From: IH12 sp041987265
Lineage (GTDB): Bacteria; Pseudomonadota; Alphaproteobacteria; Caulobacterales; Hyphomonadaceae
Length of the DNA stretch: 40,856 bases
NCBI GenBank assembly: GCA_041987265.1
Contig: JBHIWT010000006.1
Location: 1 to 40,856, forward strand
Direction: 5' to 3'
In this document: positions 7,868 through 16,598 of the stretch, piece by piece
Layout: each line of letters starts with the position of its first letter
Numbering within the stretch: the first letter of the stretch is position 1
Position numbers and translations under genes: made by a program
The notes under the pieces: model-generated
Databases searched by the model: none
Told to the model about the DNA's origin: nothing
Seen by the model: only the letters and a program-made list of their open reading frames with translations

Positions 7868-8691
7868 ATGGCGCCGTCAAGCTGTGGTTGGGACGAACGC
7901 GGCACCAAAGGCGCATCCCGTTCGTGCGAACGTTCAGCTACGATGTGGCGATGATCTCGGTGGACGTCGACCGGCTCGATGACGCAGACAAGAAGGCGCG
8001 ATGGTTTTCGGTGGACCGTGCGAACCTGGTTTCGTTTCAAAGCAAAAATCACGCTCGTCACTGGAACGGCCCCAGCCTGCGGGCGTGGGCGGAGCAGCAG
8101 TTGCGAGAGGCTGGCGTTAGCGCTCCGATCGCATCGCTTCATCTGCTGACCTTCCCCAACGTTCTCGGTTCGGGCTTTGCACCGATCTCCGTCTGGCTGG
8201 CGCGTGGGATGGACGACGCCGTGACTGGCGTGATCTACGAAGTGCATAACACGTTCGGCGAGGCGCATGCGTATGTGTTTGCCGGGCGTGACGACCTGCC
8301 GACGCATGAGGCGGAGAAAGTCTTTCACGTTTCACCGTTCTTCGATGTCAGCGGCGCCTACCGGTTCCGGCTCGCGGTGAACGATGAGATATTCGCGCTG
8401 GTCGTGGACAATATTGAAGACGGCGAATGCGTTCACTCCGCTCGTCTGTCGCTACGTGCGCGCGAGCTGACTGACCGGGCGATCGCGGGTTGGTTGATGC
8501 GGATGCCTTTTTCCGGATTTGGCGTTATACTGGCGATCCACTGGCAGGCTTTGAAGCTTTGGCTGAAAGGCGCCAGATATCACAAGAAGCCCGTTCAGCG
8601 GGACCGGAGGACAACGCAGGCGACGGCCATTGAACACGTGAGTTTGGAGCACTCGGCCGCCGTTCCGAACGAAGACAGGCGCAGCGCATGA
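7864..8691 (+). CDS. DUF1365 family protein
   Basis: The 275-residue product is a typical member of DUF1365, recognised by its opening (HQRRIPFVRTFSYDVAMISVD), FQSKNHARHWNG, LLTFPNVLGSGFAPISVW, then EVHNTFGEAHAYVF and the HVSPFFDVSGAYRF motif. The biochemical role is not established. It nearly always lies between the FAD amine oxidase and Cfa-like genes, as here, and is assumed to act with them on membrane fatty acids. A hydrophobic stretch (FSGFGVILAIHWQALKLWL) near residues 215-235 may be membrane-associated. It overlaps both neighbours by 4 bases, which indicates strict co-translation. Confidence 0.88.
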   Translation: MNGAVKLWLGRTRHQRRIPFVRTFSYDVAMISVDVDRLDDADKKARWFSVDRANLVSFQSKNHARHWNGPSLRAWAEQQLREAGVSAPIASLHLLTFPNVLGSGFAPISVWLARGMDDAVTGVIYEVHNTFGEAHAYVFAGRDDLPTHEAEKVFHVSPFFDVSGAYRFRLAVNDEIFALVVDNIEDGECVHSARLSLRARELTDRAIAGWLMRMPFSGFGVILAIHWQALKLWLKGARYHKKPVQRDRRTTQATAIEHVSLEHSAAVPNEDRRSA

Positions 8692-9926
8692 CACGTCTTG
8701 AGCGCATGATTGTAGACGTCGTGGATCCCCGGCAACAGGAGATGCGCGACCTTCCGGCAAGCTTTCGCATCGCGGCGATGGCGCTTTCGCGGGTAAAGGC
8801 CGGAAGGCTTGATTTCCACTTTCCCGACGGACGAACCTTCCGATTTTCTGGCGAAGCCGCAGGCCCTGTAGCGGAGGTCATGGTGAACGATCCGACCTTC
8901 GCGCGCGCAGCGCTGGCGAAGGGGGATATCGGGTTCGCCGAGGCCTACATGGATGGCCGGATCGACACGCCGGATATGGCGCTGGTGCTGGAATTCTTCA
9001 CGCGCAATTTCGATCAGATGCGGGAAGTAACCGCCGGCGGGACGTTGACGCGCATGGTGAACAATGTGCGTCACGCATTGCGGGCGAATTCGCGCAAAGG
9101 TTCGAAACGCAACATCCTGGCTCATTATGATCTGGGCAATGCATTCTACGAGGAATGGCTGGACCCGACGATGACTTACTCGTCGGGCATATATGAGAAC
9201 GACGATGACTCGCTGGAGCAGTCGCAGGTCAACAAGTACCGGTCGATGACCGACATGTTGGCGCTACAGCCCGGCCAGCGGGTGCTGGAGATCGGTGGCG
9301 GCTGGGGAGGGTTCGCCGAGTATGCTGCGCGAAATCATGATGTTGAGGTCGACAGCATCACCATCTCCGACGCTCAGTTCGAGTTCGCCAGCCAACGGAT
9401 CGCCAAGGCCGGCCTGTCGGACCGGGTCCACGTGCGATTGTGCGATTATCGCGACCTTCAGGATCGTTATGACGCCGTCGCTTCCATCGAGATGTTTGAA
9501 GCGGTCGGCGAAAAGTACTGGCCGACATACTTTTCCAAGATCCATGAAGTTCTGAAGCCCGGCGGACGCGCCGCGCTGCAGATCATCACGATCGATGACG
9601 AGGTGTTCGAGCGGTACCGCAAGCGAATGGACTTCATTCAGGCCTATATCTTCCCGGGCGGCATGCTGCCTTCGGTGTCACGGCTCAAGGACGAGATCGC
9701 CAGCGCAGGGCTGGCGTATGAAACCAGCCGCATGTTCGGCATCGATTATGCGCGGACGCTGGCGAGTTGGAAGGTGCGGTTCGACGACGCCTGGGAAAGC
9801 ATCTGCAAGATGGGGTTCGACGAACGCTTCCGCCGGTTGTGGCTATATTATCTGGCCTACTGCGAAGCCGGCTTCCGCACGGGACGGATTGATGTCGGCC
9901 AGTTCGTCATGACGCGACCGCGCTGA
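8688..9926 (+). CDS. cyclopropane-fatty-acyl-phospholipid synthase family methyltransferase
   Basis: The product is a 412-residue SAM-dependent methyltransferase of the Cfa/mycolic acid synthase family, which adds a methylene from SAM to unsaturated acyl chains of membrane phospholipids. The N-terminal lipid-binding part (~20-110) includes GDIGFAEAYMDGRID. The catalytic domain has HYDLGNAFYEEWLDP (~146-160), the YSSGIY motif, the SAM-binding VLEIGGGWGG (199-208), and the conserved SIEMFEAVGEKYW. It closes the coupled operon with the FAD enzyme and DUF1365. Whether the product is a cyclopropane or another modified acyl chain, as with furan fatty acid enzymes of related operons, cannot be told from sequence. 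Confidence 0.9.
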   Translation: MTRLERMIVDVVDPRQQEMRDLPASFRIAAMALSRVKAGRLDFHFPDGRTFRFSGEAAGPVAEVMVNDPTFARAALAKGDIGFAEAYMDGRIDTPDMALVLEFFTRNFDQMREVTAGGTLTRMVNNVRHALRANSRKGSKRNILAHYDLGNAFYEEWLDPTMTYSSGIYENDDDSLEQSQVNKYRSMTDMLALQPGQRVLEIGGGWGGFAEYAARNHDVEVDSITISDAQFEFASQRIAKAGLSDRVHVRLCDYRDLQDRYDAVASIEMFEAVGEKYWPTYFSKIHEVLKPGGRAALQIITIDDEVFERYRKRMDFIQAYIFPGGMLPSVSRLKDEIASAGLAYETSRMFGIDYARTLASWKVRFDDAWESICKMGFDERFRRLWLYYLAYCEAGFRTGRIDVGQFVMTRPR

Positions 9927-9930
9927 CGCC

Positions 9931-10296
9931 TCAGCCTTCTTCGCAGGTCGTTCCGTCCTTATCGACGTCGAGGTGCATCCAGTAACCCGGCTCGTCCATC
10001 TTCGCCGGCGCCAGACCAACGAACTCGGCGACGGAGCAATCCGCACCGGCGGCCAGGTGTTTCAGCGCCACCATCTCGTTTTCGTAGCCCATCATCCTGA
10101 GCCCATAGAGCGAGATGATGCCTATGGCGAACATGAACAGGGCGACGATGACGCCGGTCTGAATGTCGGTAAAGAAGGCCCCGACCGCGCGCGCGGTCTC
10201 GCGTTTACGCGCTTCGCGTGCAGCCTGCTTCCTGTATGGCGAAGCCTCGGGCATGGCGAGACGCCCCTCGCCCGATCTGGCCTTGTCGACGCGCAT
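9931..10296 (-). CDS. single-pass membrane protein with Excalibur-like calcium-binding tail
   Basis: The 121-residue product has a basic N-terminus (YRKQAAREARKRETAR), one hydrophobic span (GVIVALFMFAIGIISLYGL) and a short C-terminal region ending in HLDVDKDGTTCEE. The DxDxDGxxCE pattern with an upstream cysteine (ADCSV) matches the Excalibur motif, a minimal extracellular calcium-binding loop with one disulfide. The start at 10296 is preferred because GAGGGG lies 3 bases upstream; ATGs at 10341 and 10254 are alternatives. It lies convergent to the cfa-type gene and downstream of era, where many relatives have recO. The role is unknown. Confidence 0.7.
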   Translation of the reverse strand: MRVDKARSGEGRLAMPEASPYRKQAAREARKRETARAVGAFFTDIQTGVIVALFMFAIGIISLYGLRMMGYENEMVALKHLAAGADCSVAEFVGLAPAKMDEPGYWMHLDVDKDGTTCEEG

Positions 10297-10402
10297 TGAC
10301 CCCTCGTTCAACCGTTCAATCGCAGTCGAACACTGTGCCACAGAATGGATAACGCCCGTTAAACCGGATGGATGAAATTGCAGGCTTGCATCGCGTGCCA
10401 GG

Positions 10403-11320
10403 TCAGGCGTCGAAGTCGAGGCCTAGGCTAGAGTACATCTCCCGCATCTCCTGCCAGCGTTCGGTCACGCGCACGCGCAGGAAGAGATGGACGTCACAAT
10501 CGAGGAGTTCGCGCAACTCGGCTCGCGCTGCCGAACCGATCGCCTTGATCGCCTCACCGCCCTTGCCCAGCACGATGCGCTTGTGGCCTTCACGCGATAC
10601 GTGGATCAGCTGGCCGATACGGACCGAGCCATCGCGGCGGCGTTCCCATTCTTCTGTCTCGACCGCCAGCTGGTATGGGATTTCCTGATGCAGGCGCAGC
10701 ATGAGTTTTTCCCGGGTGACCTCCGCCGCCAGCAACCTGGCCGGCATGTCGCTGGACTGATCAGGCGGGAACAGAAATGGGTGAACCGGCATGCGCTCGG
10801 CGAGGTAATCTGCAAGGCCCTCAACGCCATCGCCGGACTGGGCCGAGATCATCAGAACATCGGAGTAGACGCCGTGATCGAAGAGCTGCTTGGTGGCTTC
10901 CAGCAGTTTCGGGCGCTCGACCAGATCGATCTTGTTCAGCGCCAGTGCGACCTTCGCGCCATCCGCCTTCAGGCGCTCGATGACACGAAGATCGTTCTCG
11001 CGCTCGCCGCCCGAGCCGATCCAGCCGGCCGCGTCAACCAGGTGGACAACGGCATCCGCCCCCTCCAGCCCGCCCCACGCCGAGCGCACCATGGCGCGAT
11101 CCAGCCGCTTGCCCGGTTCGAATATGCCGGGCGTGTCGACCAGTACGATCTGGGTGTTGCCGCGCATCATCACCCCGCGGATCGGAAAGCGCGTGGTCTG
11201 CACCTTGTGGGTGACGATCGAGACCTTCTGCCCGACGAGCCGGTTGACCAGCGTGGACTTGCCGGCGTTGGGCGCGCCGATCACCGCTGCGACGCCTGCA
11301 CGTGTTTCAGTTTCCGCCAT
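10403..11320 (-). CDS. era: GTPase Era
   Basis: Era is an essential GTPase that binds the 3' end of 16S rRNA during 30S maturation. The 305 residues have all G motifs: G1 GAPNAGKS (15-22), G3 DTPG (62-65), G4 NKID (129-132) and G5 ISA (158-160). The C-terminal KH domain carries the LGKGGEAIKAIG loop at 251-262. Its start lies inside the 3' end of rnc (14-base overlap), the standard rnc-era coupling. Identity is certain. Confidence 0.97.
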   Translation of the reverse strand: MAETETRAGVAAVIGAPNAGKSTLVNRLVGQKVSIVTHKVQTTRFPIRGVMMRGNTQIVLVDTPGIFEPGKRLDRAMVRSAWGGLEGADAVVHLVDAAGWIGSGGERENDLRVIERLKADGAKVALALNKIDLVERPKLLEATKQLFDHGVYSDVLMISAQSGDGVEGLADYLAERMPVHPFLFPPDQSSDMPARLLAAEVTREKLMLRLHQEIPYQLAVETEEWERRRDGSVRIGQLIHVSREGHKRIVLGKGGEAIKAIGSAARAELRELLDCDVHLFLRVRVTERWQEMREMYSSLGLDFDA

Positions 11321-12074
11321 TCGCCACCTTGTCCAACATCGCCATAGCTGCAGCGCGCTCGGCGTCCTGCTTTGATGCGCCGCTGCCAGTCTTCATTTCA
11401 CCGCTATCGATCCGCACGCTGACCTTGAACGTCGGCGCATGATCGGGGCCCTCCTGTTCGAGCAATTCGTAGGTCGGAGCCGCGCCGCCACGCCCCTGCA
11501 CCCATTCTTGCAATGCCGACTTGGGATCGCGCTGGACTTCGTCGGCGTCCTGCAGCGCTTCCTTCCAGTGCGCCTTGATGAAGCGGCTGGCGGCGCGCAG
11601 GTCTCCGTCAAGGTAGATCGCGCCAAGCAGCGCCTCCGTCGCGTTGGAAAGAAGGGACGGACGGCTGGCGCCGCCTGCAGCACGCTCCGCGCGATCGACA
11701 ATCAGAAACTGATCGAGGCCCAGCGCCGCGCCGATGCCGGCGCATGCTTCGCGGCTGACCAGCGCGTTCAGGCGCGGCGCCAGCGCACCCTCGCGATCTT
11801 TCGGGAAGCGCTCGATCAGAAGGCCGGCCACGACGAGGCCGAGCACGCGGTCGCCGAGAAACTCCAGCCGCTCATTGCTCCATTCGGCTCGTCCGCCGGG
11901 AACCGCGCTGCGGTGGGTCATCGCGCGATCCAGCAAATTCGCATCCTTGAAACGATAGCCGATCGCCTCCTCGCATGCTGCGCGCTTCGCGGCGTCGAGT
12001 GCAGGGGCTGACCGGGCGCCGCGCGACCTGTTGCGGCGGCGCTTGCCCGGCGGGGTCGAGGCTGAACGGGTCAC
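11307..12074 (-). CDS. rnc: ribonuclease III
   Basis: RNase III cleaves double-stranded RNA in rRNA precursors and some mRNAs. The 255 residues have a basic N-terminal tail (~1-25), the signature NERLEFLGD at 67-75 (Glu71 and Asp75 in the active site) and NATEALLGAIYLD with Glu147, equivalent to E. coli Glu117. A double-stranded RNA-binding domain follows from ~182 (SALQEWVQGRGG to the ASKQDAERAAA helix). The ATG overlaps the acpS stop by 4 bases and the end overlaps era by 14. In many alphaproteobacteria lepB sits between acpS and rnc; it is absent here. Confidence 0.97.
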   Translation of the reverse strand: MTRSASTPPGKRRRNRSRGARSAPALDAAKRAACEEAIGYRFKDANLLDRAMTHRSAVPGGRAEWSNERLEFLGDRVLGLVVAGLLIERFPKDREGALAPRLNALVSREACAGIGAALGLDQFLIVDRAERAAGGASRPSLLSNATEALLGAIYLDGDLRAASRFIKAHWKEALQDADEVQRDPKSALQEWVQGRGGAAPTYELLEQEGPDHAPTFKVSVRIDSGEMKTGSGASKQDAERAAAMAMLDKVANGGN

Positions 12075-12481
12075 GCGCTCACCACGGGCAGAGCTTCGAT
12101 GATCACGATCGCCTTGGCGTAAGGATACTCATCGGTGATCGTGAGATGGACGTGCGCTTCCATGCCTGCGGGCGTCATCGCGGCGAGCCGAACGCCCGCG
12201 CCGCCGGTGAGATCGAATGTGGGGGCGCCTGTCGGTAGGTTGATGACCCCCATGTGCTTCCAGTGGACGCCGCGGCGCGGGACGCCTGTGCCCAGCGCCT
12301 TGGCGCAGGCCTCCTTGGCGGCGAACCGCTTGGCATAGGTTTCCGCCCGGCGGCGGCGGCGATCGGCCAGCGCCCGTTCGCGTTCGGTGAAGACGCGTTG
12401 TGTGAACCGATCGCCGAAGCGCTCCAGCGACTTTTCGATGCGGCGGATATCGCAGAGATCAACGCCCATGCCGAGGATCAT
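12071..12481 (-). CDS. acpS: holo-[acyl-carrier-protein] synthase
   Basis: AcpS transfers 4'-phosphopantetheine from CoA to a serine of acyl carrier protein, activating it for fatty acid synthesis. The 136-residue protein has the expected size. The metal-binding residues are Asp8 (GMGVDLCDI) and Glu57 in KRFAAKEACAKALGTG. The gene is embedded in the pdxJ-acpS-rnc run with 4-base overlaps at both ends, so it is translated as part of the operon. Confidence 0.96.
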   Translation of the reverse strand: MILGMGVDLCDIRRIEKSLERFGDRFTQRVFTERERALADRRRRRAETYAKRFAAKEACAKALGTGVPRRGVHWKHMGVINLPTGAPTFDLTGGAGVRLAAMTPAGMEAHVHLTITDEYPYAKAIVIIEALPVVSA

Positions 12482-13227
12482 CCGGCCTGCCCTCGCGCGT
12501 CGTCGATCTCGCTGCGCATGCGGCGTACGGCGGCTTCCAGGCCGTCGAACAGGGCTTCGCCCATGATGAAGTGGCCTATGTTCAATTCGCGGATACTCGG
12601 AACCGCCGCAATTGGCCGGACTGTTTCGTAGGTCAGGCCGTGGCCGGCATGGATTTCCAGACCGCGCGCGTGACCATCTTCTGCAGCTTCACGGATATTG
12701 TTCAGCTCCTCGCTGGCGGCGTCGGCGTCGCCTGCGTTGACCAGCTCGACGAACTTACCTGTGTGAAGCTCGACGACCGGGGCGCCCAGCGCTTCCGCGA
12801 CCGCGACCTGAACCTTGCTGGGCTCGATGAACAGCGAGACGCGAATGCCTGCATCGCGCAGAGACGCGACGAAGGGCGCCACCTGATTGTGCAGGCGAGC
12901 GACGTCCAGTCCACCCTCGGTTGTCCGCTCTTCACGCTTTTCCGGCACGAGGCAGGCCGCATGAGGGCCGTAGTCCAGTGCGATGGCGAGCATCTCATCC
13001 GTCGCCGCCATTTCGAGATTGACCGGCAGGCTGACCGCGGCGCGCACAGCTGCGAGATCGGCGTCACGGATATGACGGCGGTCCTCGCGCAGGTGGATGG
13101 TGATGCCGTCTGCACCTGCGGCTTCCGCTGCGCGGGCGGCACGAGCGGGATCCGGGTGGCCGCCGCCGCGCGCATTGCGGATGGTGGCCACGTGATCGAT
13201 GTTCACGCCGAGACGGATACGGTTCAT
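12478..13227 (-). CDS. pdxJ: pyridoxine 5'-phosphate synthase PdxJ
   Basis: PdxJ condenses 1-deoxyxylulose 5-phosphate with 3-amino-2-oxopropyl phosphate to pyridoxine 5'-phosphate, the ring-closing step of the DXP-dependent vitamin B6 pathway. The 249 residues align without gaps to the E. coli numbering of catalytic residues: His45 (ITIHLRED), Glu72 (NLEMAATDE) and His193 (EIHAGHGLTY). The start GVNIDHVATIRNARGG is the canonical opening. It overlaps acpS by 4 bases and starts 2 bases after the pyrE stop. Confidence 0.97.
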   Translation of the reverse strand: MNRIRLGVNIDHVATIRNARGGGHPDPARAARAAEAAGADGITIHLREDRRHIRDADLAAVRAAVSLPVNLEMAATDEMLAIALDYGPHAACLVPEKREERTTEGGLDVARLHNQVAPFVASLRDAGIRVSLFIEPSKVQVAVAEALGAPVVELHTGKFVELVNAGDADAASEELNNIREAAEDGHARGLEIHAGHGLTYETVRPIAAVPSIRELNIGHFIMGEALFDGLEAAVRRMRSEIDDARGQAG

Positions 13228-13229
13228 GC

Positions 13230-13814
13230 CTATTTCAGCCCTCGGCTGCCCGGCTTGATCGGGGGAATAGCGGCCAGCTCCGGTGGGAGATTCTCCGGAT
13301 CGTAGTCAGGGAAATCGACCTGCGCGAGCGAGACCAGTTTGAGCCCCCCAGTGTCCGCCTTGCCGTTGGCGCGGTCCACAACGCAACCAGCGCCGATCAC
13401 GTTTACGCCGATAGCCGTCAGCGCGTCGCGCGTTTCGCGCATGGAAAGACCGGTGGTGACGATGTCTTCGACGATCACCACGCGCTGTTCGGGCTCAATT
13501 GAAAAGCCGCGTCGCAGGGTCATCACGCCGTCCTGGCGCTCGGTATAGACTGAACGGCAGCCCAGGGCTCTCGCTGTTTCGTATCCGGGGATCAAGCCGC
13601 CGACCGCTGGGCCGACGACGACATCGATCCGGCCGAACTCCGCCTTGAGTTTATCCGCCAACGCGCCGCACAGGCGCTCGGTTGTGGGCGGATCGGAGAA
13701 AACGATCGCCTTTTGAAGAAACACCGGGCTGCGGCGACCGGAGGACAGGATAAAATGCCCTTCCAGCAGCGCGCCAGCATTGCGAAAGGCGGCAAGCACG
13801 TCTTCGGTATTCAT
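13230..13814 (-). CDS. pyrE: orotate phosphoribosyltransferase
   Basis: PyrE makes OMP from orotate and PRPP in pyrimidine synthesis. With the start at 13814 the product has 194 residues. This start is chosen because GGGAG lies 9 bases upstream and because the family begins at MNTEDVLAAFRNAGALLEGHF; the longer frame to 13871 would run into the end of rsh. The PRPP-binding loop VVIVEDIVTTG and the GRRSPVFLQKA substrate region are intact. It lies 25 bases downstream of rsh and directly before pdxJ. Confidence 0.95.
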   Translation of the reverse strand: MNTEDVLAAFRNAGALLEGHFILSSGRRSPVFLQKAIVFSDPPTTERLCGALADKLKAEFGRIDVVVGPAVGGLIPGYETARALGCRSVYTERQDGVMTLRRGFSIEPEQRVVIVEDIVTTGLSMRETRDALTAIGVNVIGAGCVVDRANGKADTGGLKLVSLAQVDFPDYDPENLPPELAAIPPIKPGSRGLK

Positions 13815-13839
13815 CCAGCGGGTCTCCCGATCGGTTCGG

Positions 13840-16068
13840 TCATCCCTTAACGCGATCTGCGGAATCGACAACGGCCAACGCGCGCATGGCGGCGACGATG
13901 TGTGTCAGGCGCTTGGAACTGTCGACTTCAATGTCGAAGGCGAAGTCAAAGAAGTCGCTCGAACGATTGAGAGTCTGGATGTTGACGATATTGGCCTGCG
14001 CGTCGGACACGGTCTTGCACAAGAGCGCCAGCGCGCCGGGGCGATGAACTGTCGTGACATGAATGCGGCCGACGACCAGAACGCCGCCATCGCCTTCGGT
14101 GCGTGGCTTCCACTTCAGGTCGATCCACTCCCCGCCGCCGTCTTCGTATTCCGCCAGCCGCGCGCAATCGATGACGTGCACCTCAACCCCGCGCTCTGGC
14201 ACCATGATGCCGACGATGCGATCGCCTGGCAGCGGCGTGCAACATTCAGCAAGATGAGTGGACACGCCTGCGGTAAGGTCCGAACCGACAATCAGGCTGG
14301 GCGCATCTGCAGGGTCGGCGGATACGCTTGCCTGCGGCGCATCTTCCATGCCCGGGAACGCAAGCGAGAGCATCTTGTCGGTCGACAGCTTGCCGCGTCC
14401 GACCGCTTCTGCCAGCGCATCCAGTCCTTCGAACCCTGCACGTTCGGACATTTCGCGTTCGTCGATTTCAGAAATGCGCAGCCCTACGCGGCGCAGGGCG
14501 TGCTCGATCAGGCGTCGACCGATGGCGATGAACTCGCCGCGCTCGGTGGCCCGCGTCAGCCGGCGGATCGCAGATCGCGCACGGCCCGTGACGGCAAGGC
14601 TGTCCCAGTTGGGATGTGCGGCGGCGCCGGAGCCGCGCAGAATCTCGACCACGTCGCCGTTGGTCAGCGCGGTGCGCAGCGGGCGCTCGACCCCGTTTAT
14701 CTTGCAGCCGATGGCGCTATCGCCGATCTGGGTGTGCAGGGCGTAGGCGAAGTCGATCGGCGTGGAGCCACTGGGCAGACGCACAAGCTGGCCCTTTGGC
14801 GTGAACACGAAGACGCTTTCTCGATACATCTGCATCTTTGCGTGTTCGTAGAATTCGTCGGCCTCGGCGCCATGCGCGAGCATGTCGGCGAACGCTGTCA
14901 GCTCGCCTTCGGCGTCAAGACCGCCAGCGCGCGCGGCTTCGGCGTCGAACCCGTAGCGAGCGTTCTTGTAACGCCAGTGAGCCGCCACGCCGCGTTCGGC
15001 AACCGCATCCATCTCGTCGGTGCGGATCTGCAGCTCGATGCGGCGGTTGCTGGGGCCCTGGAAGGTGGTGTGGATTGACTGGTAGCCATTTGGCTTGGGG
15101 ACCGAGATGTAATCCTTGAAACGGTCGGACAGGACTGACCATTCGCGGTGTGCGGCGGCCATGGCGCGATAGCAATCGTCGATGCTGTCAACGACGAGAC
15201 GATAGGCGAAGACGTCGCCGAGGTCCTTGAACGAAATCGAACGCTGTTCGAGTTTGCGCCAGACTGAATAAGGCTTCTTGATACGGCCGCGCAGACGTCC
15301 CTGAACTCCGCGCGCGACCATCACCTGCTCTATGTCGAGACGGATTCGTTCGAGCAAACCGCTATCATCGGCGCTGACCTCTGCGAGACGGCGTTCGATC
15401 GCTGAGTAGGCTGTCGGGTTCGCCTGCTGGAAGGCAAGGTCTTCCAATTCGGTTGCGAACAGCGACAGACCGATGCGGCGCGCCAGCGGGCCGTAGATCT
15501 CGAGCGTTTCCTGCGCGATGCGCTGGCGGCTTTCCGGCTTGGGCATGAATTCGATCGTGCGCATGTTGTGCAGACGGTCAGCCAGCTTGACCAGCAGGAC
15601 GCGGATATCTCGCGTGGTGGCGAGAATGAATTTCTGGAAGTTCTCGGCCTGGGCCGCGCGCGGCCCCTCGCCGCTCAGTCGCGGCAGCTTGGTGACCCCG
15701 TCGACCAGTTCCGCGACATCGTCACCGAAGCGCTGGCGGATTTCATCAACCGGCGTGTCGGTGTCCTCGACCACGTCGTGGAGCAGGCCGGCGATGATCG
15801 TCGCCTCGTCCAGCTTCAGTTCGGTGAGCAGGCCGGCGACGGCCACCGGATGGGCGAAATAGGGATCGCCGGAATGGCGCAGTTGCTGGCCGTGCTTCAG
15901 CGTGGCGAAGACGTAGGCCTGGTTTAGCGCTTCTTCATCGCAGTCGGGCTGGTAGGCTTTGACGCGGTCGACAAGTTCGTATTGCCGCAAGAAGCCGCGC
16001 GGCGGCGGCTTTTGCGTGTCCGTCGGTGATTTCGTCTGCGAGTTTGGGGCCTTGTCAGCCTGGCCCAT
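13840..16068 (-). CDS. bifunctional (p)ppGpp synthetase/hydrolase Rsh (RelA/SpoT)
   Basis: Rsh makes and degrades (p)ppGpp, the stringent-response alarmone. Order in 742 residues: HD hydrolase domain (His73 in YFAHP, HDVVEDTD at 97-104, LADRLHNMRT with Asp164), which retains the metal ligands and should be active; synthetase domain with RFKDYISVPKPNGYQSIHT and QIRTDEMDAVAERGVAAHW (~310-370); TGS domain (VFVFTPKGQLVRLPSGSTPIDFAYALHT, ~425-485 region); and a C-terminal ACT domain (~665-740). A single long Rsh with both activities is usual in alphaproteobacteria. It follows rpoZ by 14 bases, the classic rpoZ-spoT arrangement. Confidence 0.96.
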   Translation of the reverse strand: MGQADKAPNSQTKSPTDTQKPPPRGFLRQYELVDRVKAYQPDCDEEALNQAYVFATLKHGQQLRHSGDPYFAHPVAVAGLLTELKLDEATIIAGLLHDVVEDTDTPVDEIRQRFGDDVAELVDGVTKLPRLSGEGPRAAQAENFQKFILATTRDIRVLLVKLADRLHNMRTIEFMPKPESRQRIAQETLEIYGPLARRIGLSLFATELEDLAFQQANPTAYSAIERRLAEVSADDSGLLERIRLDIEQVMVARGVQGRLRGRIKKPYSVWRKLEQRSISFKDLGDVFAYRLVVDSIDDCYRAMAAAHREWSVLSDRFKDYISVPKPNGYQSIHTTFQGPSNRRIELQIRTDEMDAVAERGVAAHWRYKNARYGFDAEAARAGGLDAEGELTAFADMLAHGAEADEFYEHAKMQMYRESVFVFTPKGQLVRLPSGSTPIDFAYALHTQIGDSAIGCKINGVERPLRTALTNGDVVEILRGSGAAAHPNWDSLAVTGRARSAIRRLTRATERGEFIAIGRRLIEHALRRVGLRISEIDEREMSERAGFEGLDALAEAVGRGKLSTDKMLSLAFPGMEDAPQASVSADPADAPSLIVGSDLTAGVSTHLAECCTPLPGDRIVGIMVPERGVEVHVIDCARLAEYEDGGGEWIDLKWKPRTEGDGGVLVVGRIHVTTVHRPGALALLCKTVSDAQANIVNIQTLNRSSDFFDFAFDIEVDSSKRLTHIVAAMRALAVVDSADRVKG

Positions 16069-16082
16069 CGCGTGTCGCCTCG

Positions 16083-16433
16083 TTAAAAGCGCTCTTCGCG
16101 CGCGGTCTCCATCTCGACCTGGTAGGCCTTGAGCACTTCTTCTTCCGACGCAGTCGGCTGCGCCGTCAGCGCGCGTTGATCGGCTTCGCGCTCTGCGTCC
16201 TCGTTGGGACGGATTTCCTGCAGGTCAGCGACGAGGCTGTCGCGGATGGTTTCGAGGTCGACCGTTTCATCTGCGATTTCGCGCAACGCGACGACGGGAT
16301 CCTTGTCGCGGTCGCGGTCGATCGTCAGCGGCGAACCCTGGCGGATCAGCCGGGCGCGGTGAGCAGCGAGCAGGACAAGCTGAAAGCGATTGGGAACCTT
16401 CTCAACGCAATCTTCGACCGTCACGCGCGCCAT
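16083..16433 (-). CDS. rpoZ: RNA polymerase omega subunit
   Basis: Omega stabilises beta' in RNA polymerase and contributes to a ppGpp-binding site. The 116 residues open with MARVTVEDCVEKVPNRFQLVLLAAHRAR, which is diagnostic, followed by an acidic C-terminal tail with VALREIADETVD. AGGAG lies 7 bases upstream of the ATG. It leads the rpoZ-rsh-pyrE-pdxJ-acpS-rnc-era run, so core polymerase, alarmone and RNA-processing genes share a promoter region. Confidence 0.96.
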   Translation of the reverse strand: MARVTVEDCVEKVPNRFQLVLLAAHRARLIRQGSPLTIDRDRDKDPVVALREIADETVDLETIRDSLVADLQEIRPNEDAEREADQRALTAQPTASEEEVLKAYQVEMETAREERF

Positions 16434-16541
16434 TCAGTATCTCCTGCCAAAAAACGCAGAAACGACCGCCTGCCGCCGGTGCAGCATGCGGTTCGCAACG
16501 CGTTGTGGTGCTCTAGCTGGGCAAAACGCCCTTTGAAGCCG

Positions 16542-16570
16542 TAAATACGCGCCCAACAACGACTTGCCAA
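16542..16570 (-). promoter_or_regulatory. candidate promoter for rpoZ and the downstream operon
   Basis: On the minus strand TTGGCA (16565-16570) and TATTTA (16542-16547) are 17 bases apart, which fits a housekeeping promoter. It would start transcription about 100 bases before rpoZ. It lies in the divergent region shared with the uracil-DNA glycosylase gene. Confidence 0.5.
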
Positions 16571-16598
16571 CCCCGAATTCAGCCCGGCATGGAGAGGG

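Noticed and set aside
13780..15078. 432-codon plus-strand open frame
   Set aside because: Antisense to rsh; long antisense frames are common in GC-rich DNA and this one has no family features.
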